In this document: piece by piece, positions 22,871 through 36,900 of the stretch
Layout: each line of letters starts with the position of its first letter
How positions within the stretch are numbered: position 1 is the stretch's first letter
Assembly (NCBI RefSeq): GCF_030867145.1
Contig: NC_134434.1
Location: forward strand, 9,114,001-9,178,000
Direction: 5' to 3'
Source of the DNA: Opisthocomus hoazin
Taxonomy: Eukaryota; Chordata; Aves; Opisthocomiformes; Opisthocomidae
Length of the DNA stretch: 64,000 bases
Program-made: the position numbers and the translations under genes
Notes under the pieces: generated by a model
Databases searched by the model: none
What the model was told of the DNA's origin: nothing
The model's input: the letters and a program-made list of their open reading frames with translations, nothing else

Positions 22871-25352
22871 GCTTGGACAGTTCGTTTCTGGAAGAAACAA
22901 GCGTGTTGCCAAGTAGCTTTCAATGGTGATTCGTCTCAAAAGCCACCTGCCGCTTCAGGTGGCTCGGATGTATTTTACTGTAAAGAGTCCAGTACTGTAG
23001 GCCTGCAGAGACTGCCCTTACAACATCTTTGCTATAGGTTCCATAAAGGAGACTGCCCCCGCCTGAGTGCAGGAAGAAGCACAGAGGTGAATGCCATGAG
23101 CCGTTTCTTCCTAGGGCTGAATATTCCTATCCAGCACTCAGTAAGCAGCCAGGAGAAGCTGCCGATTGCTATTTTTCAACACAACCTGCTCATGTATTAT
23201 TACTTTCTGTTGCCACTAGATGGTTAATACAAAAGAATAAAAATTACACAACCCTTCCCCCAACATTTTAAACGTTCTCTCCAAATGAAATGTTCTGACA
23301 ATTTGGAAGTAGTGGGAGTGACGATTCCTCCTGGCCCCTGGACTCCTTCAATTTTACATATCATTCCTCTTCTTTATACACTTGAGCTGAGACACTTGAA
23401 TCCACATTTTCCCTGTTGTCATTAATATTACAGAACTACCAGTCTCATGAAGGACTACACTTTGTGCATCTACTCTGTGCTATCTGGTTATTGGTTTAAA
23501 AAAATAACAATCCTTTTTTTAAGAATGCTTTGTATCTTGCATCATACAGAAGTTACTGGGAAAAACAAGTTTAGAAGGGTGGACAAATCCCAGTGTCAGG
23601 AGGGTTGGCAGAGATGCATCTTTAGACTTTAATTTAGTGACCCACAGCCTGGTGCAGAAATTGCCCAGTCTAACAAGCTGTGCATTTTTACATACTCTTA
23701 CAGCAATCAGCGAATCAGCCATATGTAGTAGCAGGCACTTAGATGTCTAGTTTTACTGCGGTATTCTGTTTCACTTCTTGTTAACTATTTTAGGTTCTAG
23801 TTGTACGGACTTAAAACAATTTTTTTTTCTATTTAATTTCCAGAAAACAAGAGGTGAAGCCAGTAGTATGAGGCTTACTGTCCTTCTTGTACAGCCCAGG
23901 GTAATAGAACAGCTATAGTCAGGGCCAGGTTTATTTCTGCATCATGTATATAAAGTTGTTTCTTCCAGGAAGTGGGAGTGCTGGTCCAAATGCCATAGTA
24001 AGTATGTTCATACAGGCCTGTTAACAATCATGCATTCGGTGCTCAGTTGTCTAGACAAGTCTGCATGAACTAGATAGTTGTGCCATACATTGTCTGGTTC
24101 TGAAATGGAGCTGTAAGAACTACGTAATTCCTAATGCACAACAATCACTATGCAGACCTATACTTCTGAAAGCAGAATTCCTTAGTGATGAACATCTCCG
24201 ACGTGCCACTGTGCTCACACTCCTCTTTTAGGTACTATCATAGAGAAACAACAGGAGTAATCAATTGCATTTTCAAGAAATGGTTAATTTTTGTATGTGT
24301 AAGATTTAACGTAGAACTTCTTTGAAGCGCACTAACTTTTTCAAGATTTCTCTAATAGGCAGACCCAAGAAAAACCTAATTATTGTGATGCGATACCTCC
24401 CTGCACTCTTCACATACAGGGACACTTTATCTGCCTTTTCAGTGTCTTCCCTTCCTTCCCCCCCACCCTTTAAACTTTGCAGCATTACTGTCTAGTACAT
24501 CACATTTTCATGAGAAATTTTATTTTTTAGATGCAAAGGTGCTTGTGGCTGCATATGAAGATGTGAAAGATAAGATGCATCAAATACTAAAAATTCTAAA
24601 AATTTTTACTGATAATGTAATAGTAACAGCAATGGAAAGTATTTGCTTCAAGCAGACAGTAATACTGATCATTGTTGCAGTTACTAACTCCCATCATCCA
24701 CAAAAACTGCCCATGCAGATTTTCATTGCAGTTTAGCTTCGGTGTTTGATGTGTGAAAACTGATAGCTCATCAGAATTTCAAAGGGATCTGTCTACCTTT
24801 TCAAGAAACTGGTGCAGCAGGGCTGTATTGCTGTCCTCAGTGGGGAATAAAAAGCCTGAGTGATTTGTCCACTGTTGCACAGAATACTTGTGATGCACCA
24901 GGATTTTGCATCCAGGTCTCCAAAGTGAATAGTCTAGGAGCTTCATATAACAAGGTCTCATTACAAAAATCCCATAGACTTTAATGCAGTAGTTATTGCA
25001 TATTTGTGAAAGTCAAACACGCCCCTGAACTGCTGTAATGGCTTCAGTTTTTCTGTAAAACAGTGATGTGGTTGAAATCCAGTTTTGACTTTGAGAGCTG
25101 TGAGGGGATGTTCATTTAAAACCCAGCTGTGTACATCTCATTTTTACATATTTTTTGCAAGCTTTGCAAGGACTAAACTGGAACAAGGAATAGTTAAAAC
25201 TGCACTGCGTCTTCAAGATTTGTATTCAAAATAGTCCCATATCTTACTTGCAACTTTTAACTGTAGTGCAATTTCTGCCTATTTTGGTGAGATGGTTTTA
25301 GTTAGATAATTATCCCAATGTCTATAGACTGTAATTGCTTTTTGTTTCTCAG
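22871..25352 (+). other. Probable 5' intron of SLC16A3
   Basis: AT-rich non-coding sequence between the nearest CpG island and the acceptor of the first coding exon. No exon or repeat could be supported. Confidence 0.45.
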
Positions 25353-25596
25353 GGAACAGTCTTGAGCTTCGTCATGGGAGCTGTGGTAGCTGACGATGGT
25401 CCATCTGGTGTTAAAGCCCCCGATGGAGGCTGGGGCTGGGCTGTCCTTTTTGGCTGCTTTATCATCACAGGATTCTCCTATGCCTTTCCTAAGGCAGTTA
25501 GCGTCTTCTTTAAAGAACTTATCCGGGAATTTGGCATTGGATATAGTGACACTGCATGGATTTCCTCCATTCTGTTGGCCATGCTTTATGGAACAG
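25353..25596 (+). CDS. SLC16A3: SLC16A3 exon with start codon
   Basis: The acceptor TTTGTTTCTCAG ends at 25352. Twenty-one untranslated bases precede ATG at 25374, in good initiation context (G at -3 and G at +4). It encodes residues 1-74 ([20 protein letters not shown] onward, helix 1 and start of helix 2). Donor ACAG|GTAGGT. The acceptor implies at least one untranslated exon upstream. Confidence 0.95.
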
Positions 25597-28500
25597 GTAG
25601 GTAGTTCTCTGTTTTTGAAACAGTATTGTGTCATACAATGATGTTTGTAAATCACACAGCCACTTACAGTATGAATCATGATTGCATATCATTACTTGTG
25701 TGCAAGTGAGGCATTCCAAAGAATTACTATTGATGGCATAAATCCAAAAGTTATTTAAGCACATCCAGCTTGCATATACAATTAAATCTCTTAACTCAGT
25801 AGCTACTAAAGACAATGAGAAATTGCATGGCACTCTGAAGACGAAAAAGACTAAGTATTAGACGAAAGAACACTCTTCTGGATTGGCCTGATGGGATAGA
25901 CAAAGTACAGAAAGAATCATAGAATCATTTAGGTTGGCAAAGACCTTTAAGATCATTGACTCCAGCTGTAAACCTAACACTGCCAAGTCCACCGAAGAAG
26001 AAATGCAAACTGACATAAAATAAATTGTAAAAATTGGTTTATCTTAGCAACTGTAACTGGCTCTTCTTGCCTAGGTCCACTCTGTAGTGTATGTGTCAAT
26101 CGCTTTGGCTGTCGCCCTGTCATGCTGGTGGGTGGCCTTTTTGCCTCAGTGGGGATGGTGATAGCCTCCTTCTGCACAAGCATCGTTCAGATCTATCTAA
26201 CCGCAGGTGTGATTACTGGTAAGTAGCGTGCATGGTTGAAAATGGGTTAGCTAACATCTTACCTTTAGGTTGAAGTCTTGTGTAAGTGATAAATATCCTA
26301 AATCATTAGGATCGTCCAAATGGACTTTTATAAAGATGGTAGATAAATGTGGAATTAAACTGTAATTTATTTTTTTATTGATGTTAATTTTTCTGGTATG
26401 TTTAACAGCCACTGCTATAATCAGTGAAGTGTAACTGTAGAGTACAAGAATATTATGGAGGTGGAATGCTTTTAAAAATGTTATCTTAGAATTCTTTTGT
26501 CCATTTGAAATAAAACTATTTTCTCCTAAGTCACGAATTAGAAAAACTGTAATTAGTTGTTTTTTTTTTTAATAGTTATATTGTAGGCCAGTATTAATTT
26601 TTATGTACTCTCTGTTACAGGTTTGGGTCTGGCACTAAACTTTCAGCCTTCACTCATCATGTTAAACCGTTACTTTGACAAACGCCGGCCCTTAGCCAAT
26701 GGGCTATCTGCTGCTGGGAGTCCAGTGTTTCTTTGTGCTCTCTCACCATTAGGGCAGATACTACAACATGAGTATGGTTGGAGAGGAGGATTTCTTATAC
26801 TGGGTGGGATGCTGCTCAACTGCTGTGTATGTGGAGCATTAATGAGACCTTTGGAGCCACCTAAAACGTCTGAAGCTACCCAAGAGCCAGCTGAGAAGAA
26901 AGTGAAGAAAAAACTTCTGGATTTCAGTGTGTTTAAAGATGGTGGTTTTGTAATCTACACGCTAGCAGCATCTATCATGGTGCTTGGCCTCTTTGTTCCC
27001 CCAGTTTTTGTTGTGAGTTATGCCAAGGATTTAGGGTATCAAGACACCAAAGCCGCTTTTCTTCTGACTATTCTGGGATTCATTGATATCTTTGCTCGAC
27101 CTATTTGTGGAATGGTAGCTGGTCTTAAATGGGTTAGACCACGCTGTGTCTACCTCTTCAGTTTTGCTATGATTTTCAATGGCTTTACAGATCTCATGGG
27201 TTCTATGTCTGTTGATTATGGTGGCCTGGTGGTCTTTTGCATTTTCTTTGGCATTTCTTATGGAATGGTAGGTGCTCTTCAGTTTGAAGTTCTCATGGCT
27301 ATTGTTGGTACTCAGAAGTTCTCCAGTGCTATTGGTTTGGTGCTCCTGGCAGAAGCTATGGCTGTTCTAATTGGTCCACCATCAGCGGGTAAGTATTCTG
27401 TTTAGTTCAGACTTCAAAATCATTTGCATTGCATCCATTTACACAAATTGTATGATAAGGGAGCAGAGAAAAAGACAACCTGAGTCACTCGAGGAGTGCA
27501 TATGGTGCTAGTGTTGCATGTTTCAATGACTTTCTGCAGTTACAATCTGAAATAATCCAAGACAGGATGGGATGAATCTTTTCCTTCATGGATCTGTTTC
27601 AGGATTGGTTGAATTGCCATCTGGAGATGCTGCTTTTTCTCCACTGAAAGCCTCCACTGGACCTCTTAGTAGATGGCTAACATTGTAAGAGAAGAGTTTT
27701 ACACCCAGAGTGAATAACAGTGAATAACTTTTGTGAAGTTCAGACCTCTTTGGAGTTGGGATTCAGAATATGAAACCCGCCAATTTTCTTTGGAAAGGAC
27801 TAGGATAGATTCTCTATACCCATGGCAGATTTGGAGGAGAAAAGCAAATGTCAGAAGAAGGAGCAAAAGAAAATCTGACAAGGAGGACTGTAAAACTGGA
27901 CTGTTTTAAGAAAAGTAGACTGCTTCTATTGCATGTCTCAGAACCCAAGAATAAGGGGATGTACAAAATATTCAAATTCATTCATTTGAATTCAAAATTG
28001 CAAATTACTTACTAATTAAAGAACATAAATGTTACAGACCCTGAGCTGAACACCCCCCCCCCCCAGAACCCACCAGTTCACTGCCATAAAATGTTTACTG
28101 TTCATACCAGACACTAAAAAGCATCAAATGTCTTTATTGTGACAGAACCCCTCATGGAAAAAGCAGTACTATGCACAACTTCCTCTGATCTTCAGGTTTG
28201 GAGAGGCACTTCCTTCACATCCTCCCTCCTGTTCTTTCACCTCCACCAAGTCCTGTGAAAATTTAACTTGACTAAAGCATCAGAATCAATTACCCCAGAC
28301 AGACTATTAAATAAGGTTTGCATTTTAAACAGACAGCGCACCGCCTGTGTAGGAAAGGAAATGAGATTGGGAGCGAGAGGAATCTGATGATACAGATCCC
28401 AGCCATGGATGCCCACATTTTGATCTGAAATACACGGCACTTATCTCTTGCATATGAAGAAGGCTAGGCTAGTTTTATTCCAGTTGAATTGCATGACTCT

Positions 28501-29013
28501 GTATGTGCATGGGAGTATGCGTTTTGGGATGTGACATTAAGTCAGTGAATGTTAAACTGAATTGAAATAACTGAGAAATATTTTGTTATAAACTTGTTAA
28601 AAAGCTATTTCAAAAAAATTGCTTAGATAGTCATGCTAATTCTAGACAGAAGTCATGTAGAAGTTTAAAACATGTCATTGTAAGATTGTAACTTTTGTTA
28701 AATACCTGGAATGTTGTCTTTTTCAGGAAAACTCTTGGATGCAACAGGGAGGTACATGTTTGTTTTTATTATTGCTGGAATTGAAGTTACCACCTCAGCA
28801 CTTGTATTGGCCTTGGGAAATTTCTTCTGCATTAAGAAAAAAACAGAAGAACCACACACAAAAGAAGCAGCAGCAGAAAGAGAAGAATTAAACAAATCTG
28901 AAGACAAAACTCCTGAAGATGCCAAGGTGGACTCTATTGAAGTGGAGCAGTTTCTGAAAGATGAGCCTGAAAAAAATGGTGAAGTTGTAACTAACCCAGA
29001 AACGTGTGTGTGA
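25374..29013 (+). CDS. SLC16A3: SLC16A3, monocarboxylate transporter 4 (MCT4)
   Basis: Proton-linked lactate/pyruvate carrier of the plasma membrane (major facilitator fold, 12 helices). It is the main lactate exporter of glycolytic cells and needs the chaperone basigin in mammals. Four coding exons, 25374-25596, 26075-26218, 26621-27388 and 28727-29013, total 1422 bases or 473 residues; human MCT4 has 465. All introns are GT-AG and split a Gly codon after its first base. Visible features: the family motif APDGGWGW (15-22) before helix 1, [11 protein letters not shown] (140-150), a Lys-rich cytoplasmic loop (about 198-230) between helices 6 and 7, IDIFARP with Arg282 equivalent to the functional Arg278 of human MCT4, and an acidic C-terminal tail ending [16 protein letters not shown]. 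The match to human MCT4 is close across the whole length and closer than to MCT1-3. No lesions are seen. Hypoxia control is suggested by the upstream island. Confidence 0.97.
25914..25995 (-). mobile_element. Short CR1 3'-end fragment in SLC16A3 intron
   Basis: About 80 bases carry only the CR1 terminal region: AATCATAGAATCATTTAGGT at 25916-25935, followed by AAGACCTTTAAGATCATTGA. The orientation is opposite to SLC16A3. It is a heavily 5'-truncated insertion about 80 bases before the acceptor of the second coding exon. Confidence 0.85.
26075..26218 (+). CDS. SLC16A3: SLC16A3 second coding exon
   Basis: 144 bases between CTTGCCTAG and ACTG|GTAAGT, encoding residues 75-122 ([20 protein letters not shown] onward). 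It covers the loop with the R-P motif and the following helices. Confidence 0.95.
26621..27388 (+). CDS. SLC16A3: SLC16A3 third coding exon (large)
   Basis: 768 bases from acceptor CTGTTACAG to donor GCGG|GTAAGT, encoding residues 123-378. It covers helices 4-11 in part, with [11 protein letters not shown], the cytoplasmic loop and IDIFARP. If the following intron were retained, the frame would stop 5 codons later. Confidence 0.96.
27389..28726 (+). other. SLC16A3 last intron with C12 tract
   Basis: GT-AG intron of 1338 bases. A run of 12 C residues lies at 28053-28064. No other feature is recognised. Confidence 0.8.
28053..28064 (+). repeat. Poly(C) run, 12 bases
   Basis: Twelve C in a row in the last SLC16A3 intron, directly visible. 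Confidence 0.9.
28727..29013 (+). CDS. SLC16A3: SLC16A3 terminal coding exon
   Basis: Acceptor TTTTTCAG ends at 28726. It encodes residues 379-473, comprising the last membrane helix ([20 protein letters not shown]) and a charged C-terminal tail rich in Glu and Lys. TGA at 29011-29013. The tail's last 17 residues are almost those of mammalian MCT4. Confidence 0.96.
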
Positions 29014-32000
29014 GCCTGACAGGAAACCAACAAAGCGTTTAGAAAAGAAAGCTTTTCAACACTATTTATTTTAGAAATAGACCTAGTTTAGGGCTGGGCC
29101 ATCTGCTTTATTAACTGGAGGCCGGTCAGGTCATCAGGTCTCTCTGGAAGCTGATTAGCTAGACAACCTTTTATTGGAAAATTAGCTTTAAAAGTGAAAG
29201 GTGGAGCATTGTGGTTATACTTTTTATGTAAACTAAAAAGCTTTTATAAACACAAGTAGAGTCTTGCTATGCATCACCAGAAACTGCTTACTTGGAAGAG
29301 ATATAGGAAGACTATATTTCAAGAAAAGTGGAATTTAATATATGTTTTCAGACAGTATTGGTGGAATCGCTGTGTTGTGCGGCTAAATAGAATTTCCCTT
29401 TCTGTGTTCTTTGTGAAGGGGAAAGAGTTTGAGATGGAGAAAAATCTCAGGAACTTAAAGGTCTCCATTAGGTTTTTGAATTTCTTATTTTTTTAGCTTT
29501 TTAGAGTAATTGGCCTAGCCCTAATTTAATTTTGATAATAACTGTTACTTTGATTTATGCAAATGTATTTCTGAGTTTTGTCTAAACCTGTAATCTTTGT
29601 ACTTATCACCTGGAAATACTGTATGTGGAAAGGCAAATTACAGATACTGTCCTCAGCAGATCACACAAGTGGTATTCTAAGGGAGTACTAAAAGAAAATA
29701 AAATGAGCCGAATCGATCTTGACAAACCATAAGCAAAGTTAGCCTATGTTTACATACACGGTTTTCAGTAGTTTCCCTGCAGCACTGAAAAATATTACAA
29801 GTCACATGGAGAAGACAGATACTAGGTTTAGTACAATCTTCTGAAAGAGTGTTTATTTTGTATACAAAAGACACAGTATATGACCTGTAAATTCGAGTGG
29901 ATCGACTTAGCGAAGGGACTGGATTATTTTGAAACACGTTAGCCATCTTTAAAATGCAATGTTAGCAACATAGGAAAGTCTTAAAAGGGTGGGGTTGTTT
30001 GGGTTGGTTTTTTTCTTCTTCTTTTTTTTTTTTCTCTCTCTATTTACTCCACTTCCCTAACCCTTTTGCTTAATCTATAAAAGTTCATGGTGCCATTCTT
30101 GCTGGTTGAGGAAACATGATAGAACTGTCGATCATATTTATGACAGCAATGCATAGGGACCAATCAAGAATGGGGTTGCCACTGCTACTCATTGCACAAA
30201 CAGAACAGGGAGTCTGTGGCCAGTCTTTAAATCTTCTCTGACACTGGTATGGGGGAAGGAGAAGAAACAAATCAGACAAGGCAGTGACAGCACATTTGAA
30301 AAAACATGGAAAAGAAAAAGATTCATTGTGACAATGCTGAACAGAAAAGGAAGGTAAAAGGAAGGCATTTTCTGTATTTTTTTTCACCCAAACACTTTCA
30401 AAAATGTAATTGTTTATACAAAATCATGATACTGCAACCCACCTTTCAGATATGTTTATGAAAAGATGTCTAGGCTTTGTGACTTCAGTAACAATCTTCA
30501 AAATAGACTAAAAGTAACAGATTCAGTTTTCTTGTTGGTAGGCAAAAGAATATTGGCTTTCAGGTGCCAAAATTGTTCTGCTTAATAACTGAAAACTGGA
30601 AGAAGCTAATCCCTTAACACCCTATATTCCTTTTAAAAATAACATCATTAATTGTTTCATACTCAATCATTTTAAAAGAAACATACAGTAAATCCAAGAA
30701 AGTGCCAAAACCATGAACCATTCCCTAATGGAACTATCTCTGATAGCAGCTTCCATTTTGGTAGTTTCTTCAAAATGGTTTTGCATTGCTTAGGACAACC
30801 TTGGACAGAAATTGGAAAGTCAGGATCATGATGTTTGAGTGATTTTAAAAAGAAATGGATGCTGCATTGAATAAACTTTATTTTTATATTGCATGTAGTG
30901 CATTACTTTAAAACTTAATTTAGTGGCAGGAATTGTGCTGGCATGTCCTAGTCACCAAACTTAGCTCCAGTTTACTAAAAAATGAATCGGTACTTGGAAC
31001 ACTGCTAGCTCCAGAAGGCTACCACATGAAAGGGCAAGAGGAAAATGGAATCCACAGATCAGTTTATGACATCCCTGGAGGCTGCTTCAGCTGATACGTG
31101 AAGGCCTGATAATAGCTTTCAGATTGGAGTTCTCTGTCCTGTTTCAAAAAGCAAAACCTAGAAACATTCCCAAAGGTGAATTCAGATTGTCAAATAGCCG
31201 TTTTTGTCTTATTGGGGGTTTTGATCACCAGATTTCGTTGCTAGATAATGCTGTACTGTTATCACAGACTCCTTTGACCTCAAGCTTTGGCACAATTTTT
31301 AGTTTCTGTACATTCTGTAAATTGTCTAGACAAACATCTCGAAAATTTGGGCTTATACTGGCTTCCCAGACTGTTTCATTTTCCACACGTAATACCTTTA
31401 TGATTAACCTGGAAACAAGACGTTACAATTTTATGTGATTGGGGCAGAAGAGGAAGTTATTAGGACAAGGGAAACACATTTCAACAAGACACCATAAATA
31501 GTTTCTAAAGTAAATCTAGTGTTCACAGAAAGTGCCTCATTGGCCTATATAAGTTCTTTTCCTTGACTCAAAGATGAACTACTCTCAGTAGGACTGCTGG
31601 TGCTCTTGTGCTATTTTCAGCACAGACCTACCAGTGGATTGCAGTATTCGTGAGAGCAGGAGATGCTTACTGCATGAGAGAGATGAAATCACAGGACTCT
31701 TATTGACTGTGAGAAATAACGGTTGGAATTTAATTTGCTAAGCAGTTTCACACAGGCTATAAAATCTTTTACTGTTTTCATTATTCACAAGAAGCTTAAC
31801 ACAGAGATGAGAAGCTCCAAATGCAGATCTCTTAGCAATATCAAAACTGGCAGGTTTAGGAATACTTCTGAGTTGTGGAGCCAGTTAAGCTCCCTGCTTC
31901 CATTCTGTCCCATTCAAGGGTGACACCCAGGTGTGCGCTAGCCCTCCAGTCCTCCTTCTGTTCAGCTACCTTTATTTCCTTAGAAACAGATTGACTATAC

Positions 32001-33900
32001 TGATTGGAAGGAAACCACCATGCATGCCAGATCCCTAGCTTAGACAACTGCGGGCCAGTATGCTAGGCTCTGCTGAGGCATGCACCCAACTGCTCCTACA
32101 GGCATGGCCAGAAAGGCTTTATAGTGAGCTCCTGTTTTATAGACCTCCCTGCTTCCTACCCGAAGATGTTAAAAAAAAAAAAAAAAAAAAAAAAGCAGCA
32201 AGCATTGAGTCCTTAGGTTCCCAGCGCTGTTGTAGAACACAAGCTAGGAACCGTTACATACAGGAGGACAGGATTGTATTGGAACCCTTTCTCTTGGCAA
32301 GACTAGTCTGGCTCCTTATTAACTCTGTTTATTGTACATTTACAAGGAATTGCTTTTAAACCTCTCCAGGTATTTTGGTACAGTATTTCTTTAATCTCAG
32401 CACCACTGAGATCCTCTTCAGAGCAGTTTGTGAGATGTGCTCTTTCACTTCTTTTGAGGATTTGCATGGTCGGAGTCATAAAGCATTGCTAAAGAAACAC
32501 TAACTGCCCGGGGACACAAGCAGAACAGTTCCATGCAACATCTACCTGGATGAACCTTTGTACAACCTTTACCTGGTTAAAATTTTGTGATTTGAAAAAA
32601 TCAACAGGGAAGAAAAGGGGAATGGGGAGGGAAGGCAGGTAATCATACATCAGACTTGCCAAGCATCCCAAATACAACATTATAATTTACTCTTGCATCA
32701 TACACTATAGGAACAAATACAATTTCTTTAGACACATAGTTGATGAATCTATTTAAGAAGTGAGGTAAACAATCAAAAAACATAAGTGCAGTGCAAAAAA
32801 TCCAAACACAGTTCTATAAAACAGCTGAACAGTTTTCATAATTATTTCTCTGAAACTAATGAACGGTCTTTTAGCGTACAGGCAAGAATAAATTTTAAGG
32901 CATCTTAGATCTTTGTACATTCTATAAATTGTGTACTATAGGATTTATGGTTAGAATGTTGTATGTTTGATCATGTAATGGATTTTAGGCCCTTAATTTC
33001 CTAATGTAAGGTGAGGATGTGTGTATAAATGCCTCACAGAGAATACATAAAGAGGTATACATGTGTGCATATATGTATTCATATATGTATGTATCAATCT
33101 ATATACATATCAAACATGCAAAATACCCAGTGGAGACAGTTTGCCTGTTCACTAGACAATGACCAATGCAGAGTTAAAACTATTTTCTTCCTCCTCCTAT
33201 ACAAAGATAAGTTTGGTTTTTTAAAAATTTCTAAATAAAGTATCTTGTAGCTGCTTGGAGCCTAGAAGATCTCAGCAGAACTAAAAATTTTAAAGGGATG
33301 CAGATATCTGCTTTAAATCACAATCTCTAAATTTTATTTTTCTCCAGTCCTTAAATGCATTACAGCAATTCTTCAGCAGTACCTGCTGCTAAAGCAGTCA
33401 GTTCCCTAAAGTGGAGACTTGAAATGGAATGAAGGTGTGGTGTGAAGGACCAGAAAGATCTTATGCTTGTTAATATTAAATCCCATCCAAACAAATACGT
33501 GTGTCAGACAATGTAAAATCATTCTCTAAAAAGAAACTAAAATATTCCCCATACCAACCAATCAAACTTCAAAATGAAAATCCAAAATACACTCATGTAT
33601 GCACCTTTGCTATGTCCCAAAGAAAAACTTCTGTTTGGTATGCGATCATAAACAGAGGGCTTTCAGGACAACGCAAACTCTTACATGTTAGAGCGGTAAG
33701 TACTGACTTTTGTATGTGTGTCTGTGTCTCTCTGCCACACTTGTCTTTAAGATTATGGGAGTACACTTCAGTTCTGTGCAAGTGAGATGACCGTTTCTCA
33801 TTAATGCACTTTAATGTAATGTGTACATTTATACTTTTTTTTCATGTTTTGCTAGTAAACTAGTGCAAATGTAGTGAATAAATATCTATTTGGTTGTCAA
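29014..33900 (+). other. SLC16A3 3' region, poly(A) signal candidates
   Basis: Non-coding DNA after the stop codon. AATAAA occurs at 29697-29702, 30870-30875, 33234-33239 and 33877-33882. The last is followed by a GT-rich stretch, as expected for a cleavage site, but which one is used cannot be decided. A 24-base A run at 32171-32194 and a T/CT-rich tract at about 30005-30043 are present. No independent gene was recognised. Confidence 0.45.
32171..32194 (+). repeat. Poly(A) homopolymer, 24 bases
   Basis: An uninterrupted A run directly visible in the sequence. It may be slippage-prone or mark an old retroposition event. No recognisable retrocopy precedes it. Confidence 0.9.
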
Positions 33901-36900
33901 AAACTGTGGGGGTGAGAAAATAATCTTAGAAAAAAATAACACCCAGATTTGGAAACTGGGCTGCATTTGCACATGCTCAAATAGCTATACAGAAGCACAG
34001 TGCTTATAGAGCAGAAAGCAAGAGGTGACATGAGCTCCCAGGCAGCCAGAATTTAACGTGAGCAAGGGGACTGCTTTTGCCATGACTCATAGTTTGTCCA
34101 GTTCCAAAATGGAAATGGGGTCTTGCTGTAAACGATCCTGAACACTATTTTAAAGCATTAACTAGTTTAAAATAATAGCTACTACTTTTGTTGTGCTCCA
34201 TGGAGAAATTATTATTCTTGTCCTCTGAAGAGTACTCCAGGTTTTGTTTGCAAGTAAAAGTTTCATGAACTGCTATGACTTATAAAGCTCTAAATATTTT
34301 GAGTATGACCCACTAACAAGCTGTCTTTATCATCAGGTGATGCTCTTTAGAACTTGAAAGCTCCTAAGAAAATACAGTTTAAGAACACGTTTATGGTGGG
34401 GTTTTTTGGATTCCATGGTACCCCAGCTAAGACTGTCTCTCCTCAAGGTATAATCTCAAGGCTACACCCACGTGAATCAAAAGTACAGTCTCTTCAATGT
34501 AACAAGAGCTAAATTTTGCTATCTAGAAGGCTCATACCTATTTGTGCCTAATTCTAAGTACATCTTCTGAGAAATTTTAGAGAGATCTAAGCTCAGCCCC
34601 AGAAGTTCCTCTGTATATTTACACTGAAAAGATCGTAGGTCTAGCTGACATAAACCCCCATGTTTCAATAAACATATCATTACCTTTTTTACACTCGTTT
34701 AGTTAAATCAGTAAGACTTAAGGTGTAATCAAATGCTTTGCTACCCTGCTGGCCAGATCAAGCCATATGCTGCTACAGGAAGGAATGTTACCAGGTGGAC
34801 TGAAATGACAGAATTTATTAGCATGCAGTCAGCACATCCTTGTGACAGAAAACCAAAGAGATTATCTTTGCCTCTGGTACTCTTTGACTCAGAAAGAAAG
34901 CAGTCAGACCATTCACCGTGGAGGAAAAACGGGCACGACCTGAGTTGCACAGCGTCTGTTCCCTGCTGTCGAAGGAAGGTGACAATATTTGAAGAGTAAA
35001 CACCTTTGACAGTAGCAGAGACACTGCATATGAGAAGCAATGGCTTTGGAATATATTATTTCAGCAGTCTTCTCAATGCTTCTGGAAGAGAGCTCATCTT
35101 TGTGCCAGTAACAAAAAGGCGCATATACTGCAAAAGTCAGGGCTCTTCATAGTCTCTTGCTAGTGACATAGTCTGCGAGATCAGCAGGCCTGCATTTGTC
35201 TAGCAAAGTTAGAGGCAGACAGAGTAAAAAGCTACTTACCTCTAGTTACACGCTGTTTGTTCCTTGACTGATCTCAATACCCACTTCATGATCTCAGCAA
35301 CATTCCAGCTGGCAACTTTCCTCACTATGCGTAGATGAATGCTTCGGAGCAGTAAGAAATGAGGATAGCTCTTGCTCATCTGACTCTTCATCTACTACTG
35401 TTTCAGCCATTTAAAGCCTTTCACTGGAAAACTCTGAATCCAATGAAGCGTATCTAGATTTTAGTATTTAAAATTCTTAAATAGCAAAAGACTTTTCCAG
35501 CCTTGAGGAAAAATGTGGTGTAAGATCCAGTGGTTGACAATGTCAGACAAACTTAAAATACAATTTCTTAGCAATGGGAGCAGAGAAACATTTGCCATTT
35601 GGGTCTTCTAAGAAAAAAATATGCACATGAACTCAAAATACTGTGAATCACTTACTTATCCTTTTCTTAAGGATTATGGGAAATACCAAAAGCTCTGCAT
35701 TGCCTTTGTGCCTGTAACGCTTGCAGCACTGAACCAAGCTAAGGACTATAATTAAATTAAATGTTTTGTCTGGTTATGAGATCAGGACTAGACATTTTCT
35801 TCCTAGTGCGTAATATACCAAATGAATTCCTGTTTTGTTCCACATCCCACTGCACCTCAAGTATCCTGGACTGGTCACAGCAAAGACACAGTAGACTAGG
35901 GCTTAATGCGTTAGGATGATATACACAATTTCCCCTTTTCCACATTCTTATTTGTCCTTTACAATTCTATTTCTCAGACCCAGATCTTCTCTATGCATTT
36001 CGAGTAAAGAATTTTCCCAAAATGAGATTAACAAAGAATACTAACTTTTTTTTTTTTTGGTAGACTGTGTATTTTTGTAGATCATAGTTCTCTGTTGTCC
36101 CTCTGCCTGCAGCACGCAACTGTTTTGTCAAAAGAACTGAAGCATACCAGTCTTAGTAAGACTACGCAGGAAAAAAACACCAATGCCTGAGAAAAAGTCT
36201 TAAAGTGTTACTCCTGTGCAAATATTTGCTGATAAAATTAGCAGGATTTTGCTGTGAAACAGATTCTTACTGAAGATCAGGCCTCTGAGCACTTTCCTGG
36301 CATAAAACTACTGAACGATGCAAATAGCCCATACAATTCAGGTTCATACAATCACTTAAATCTAGATCTAGACATACAGACATAATGCCAGTAATTGTCA
36401 CCTGAATGAACCAGAGGGAAGTATAAGGTTTTTAAGTTCTGCATTCTTTAACAGCAAAACCTTTTTATAATTAACCTGCCTCGTCCAGTGAATTTTAGAC
36501 ACTAGTTTGCTGTAGGATTAAATTCATGGTGGATTACAATTCCTCACAACTGGATTAAATCTATATTTCTGACCAGATGACTCAGCACTATTAAAAAAAA
36601 AGCAGTGTTTGTTTTCACTTAGTATTTTGTACACATGAAGTGCTGCTTTTGTAGAGCAAAAGTTAAAGAACAAAATAAATGCCTTTTTACTTAATTCTTT
36701 TACTAAGAGAAAGTAAATATTCTTGAAACGAATACATACGCTCTAGCCAACAATCTACTTACAGATCTGTAAATTCATTGTAAAGATACCTGTCGGGAAA
36801 TTCAATTTCTGACAATGTTGCTTTTGACAGATTTTGTGGAGGAAATGCCATTCAGAGGTCTGGAAAGTGGGGAAATGAAAAGAACACGTAGTTGTGCTTA

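Noticed and set aside
22115-23227. A 370-codon open frame on the plus strand across the 22.4-22.9 kb island
   Set aside because: The central part is CpG-island DNA, where stops are rare in all frames. The ends are ordinary AT-rich sequence, no domain is recognisable, and several overlapping frames are also open.
25302-25833. Minus-strand frames overlapping the first SLC16A3 coding exon
   Set aside because: They are shadows of the real plus-strand exon, which has correct splice sites and a strong family match.
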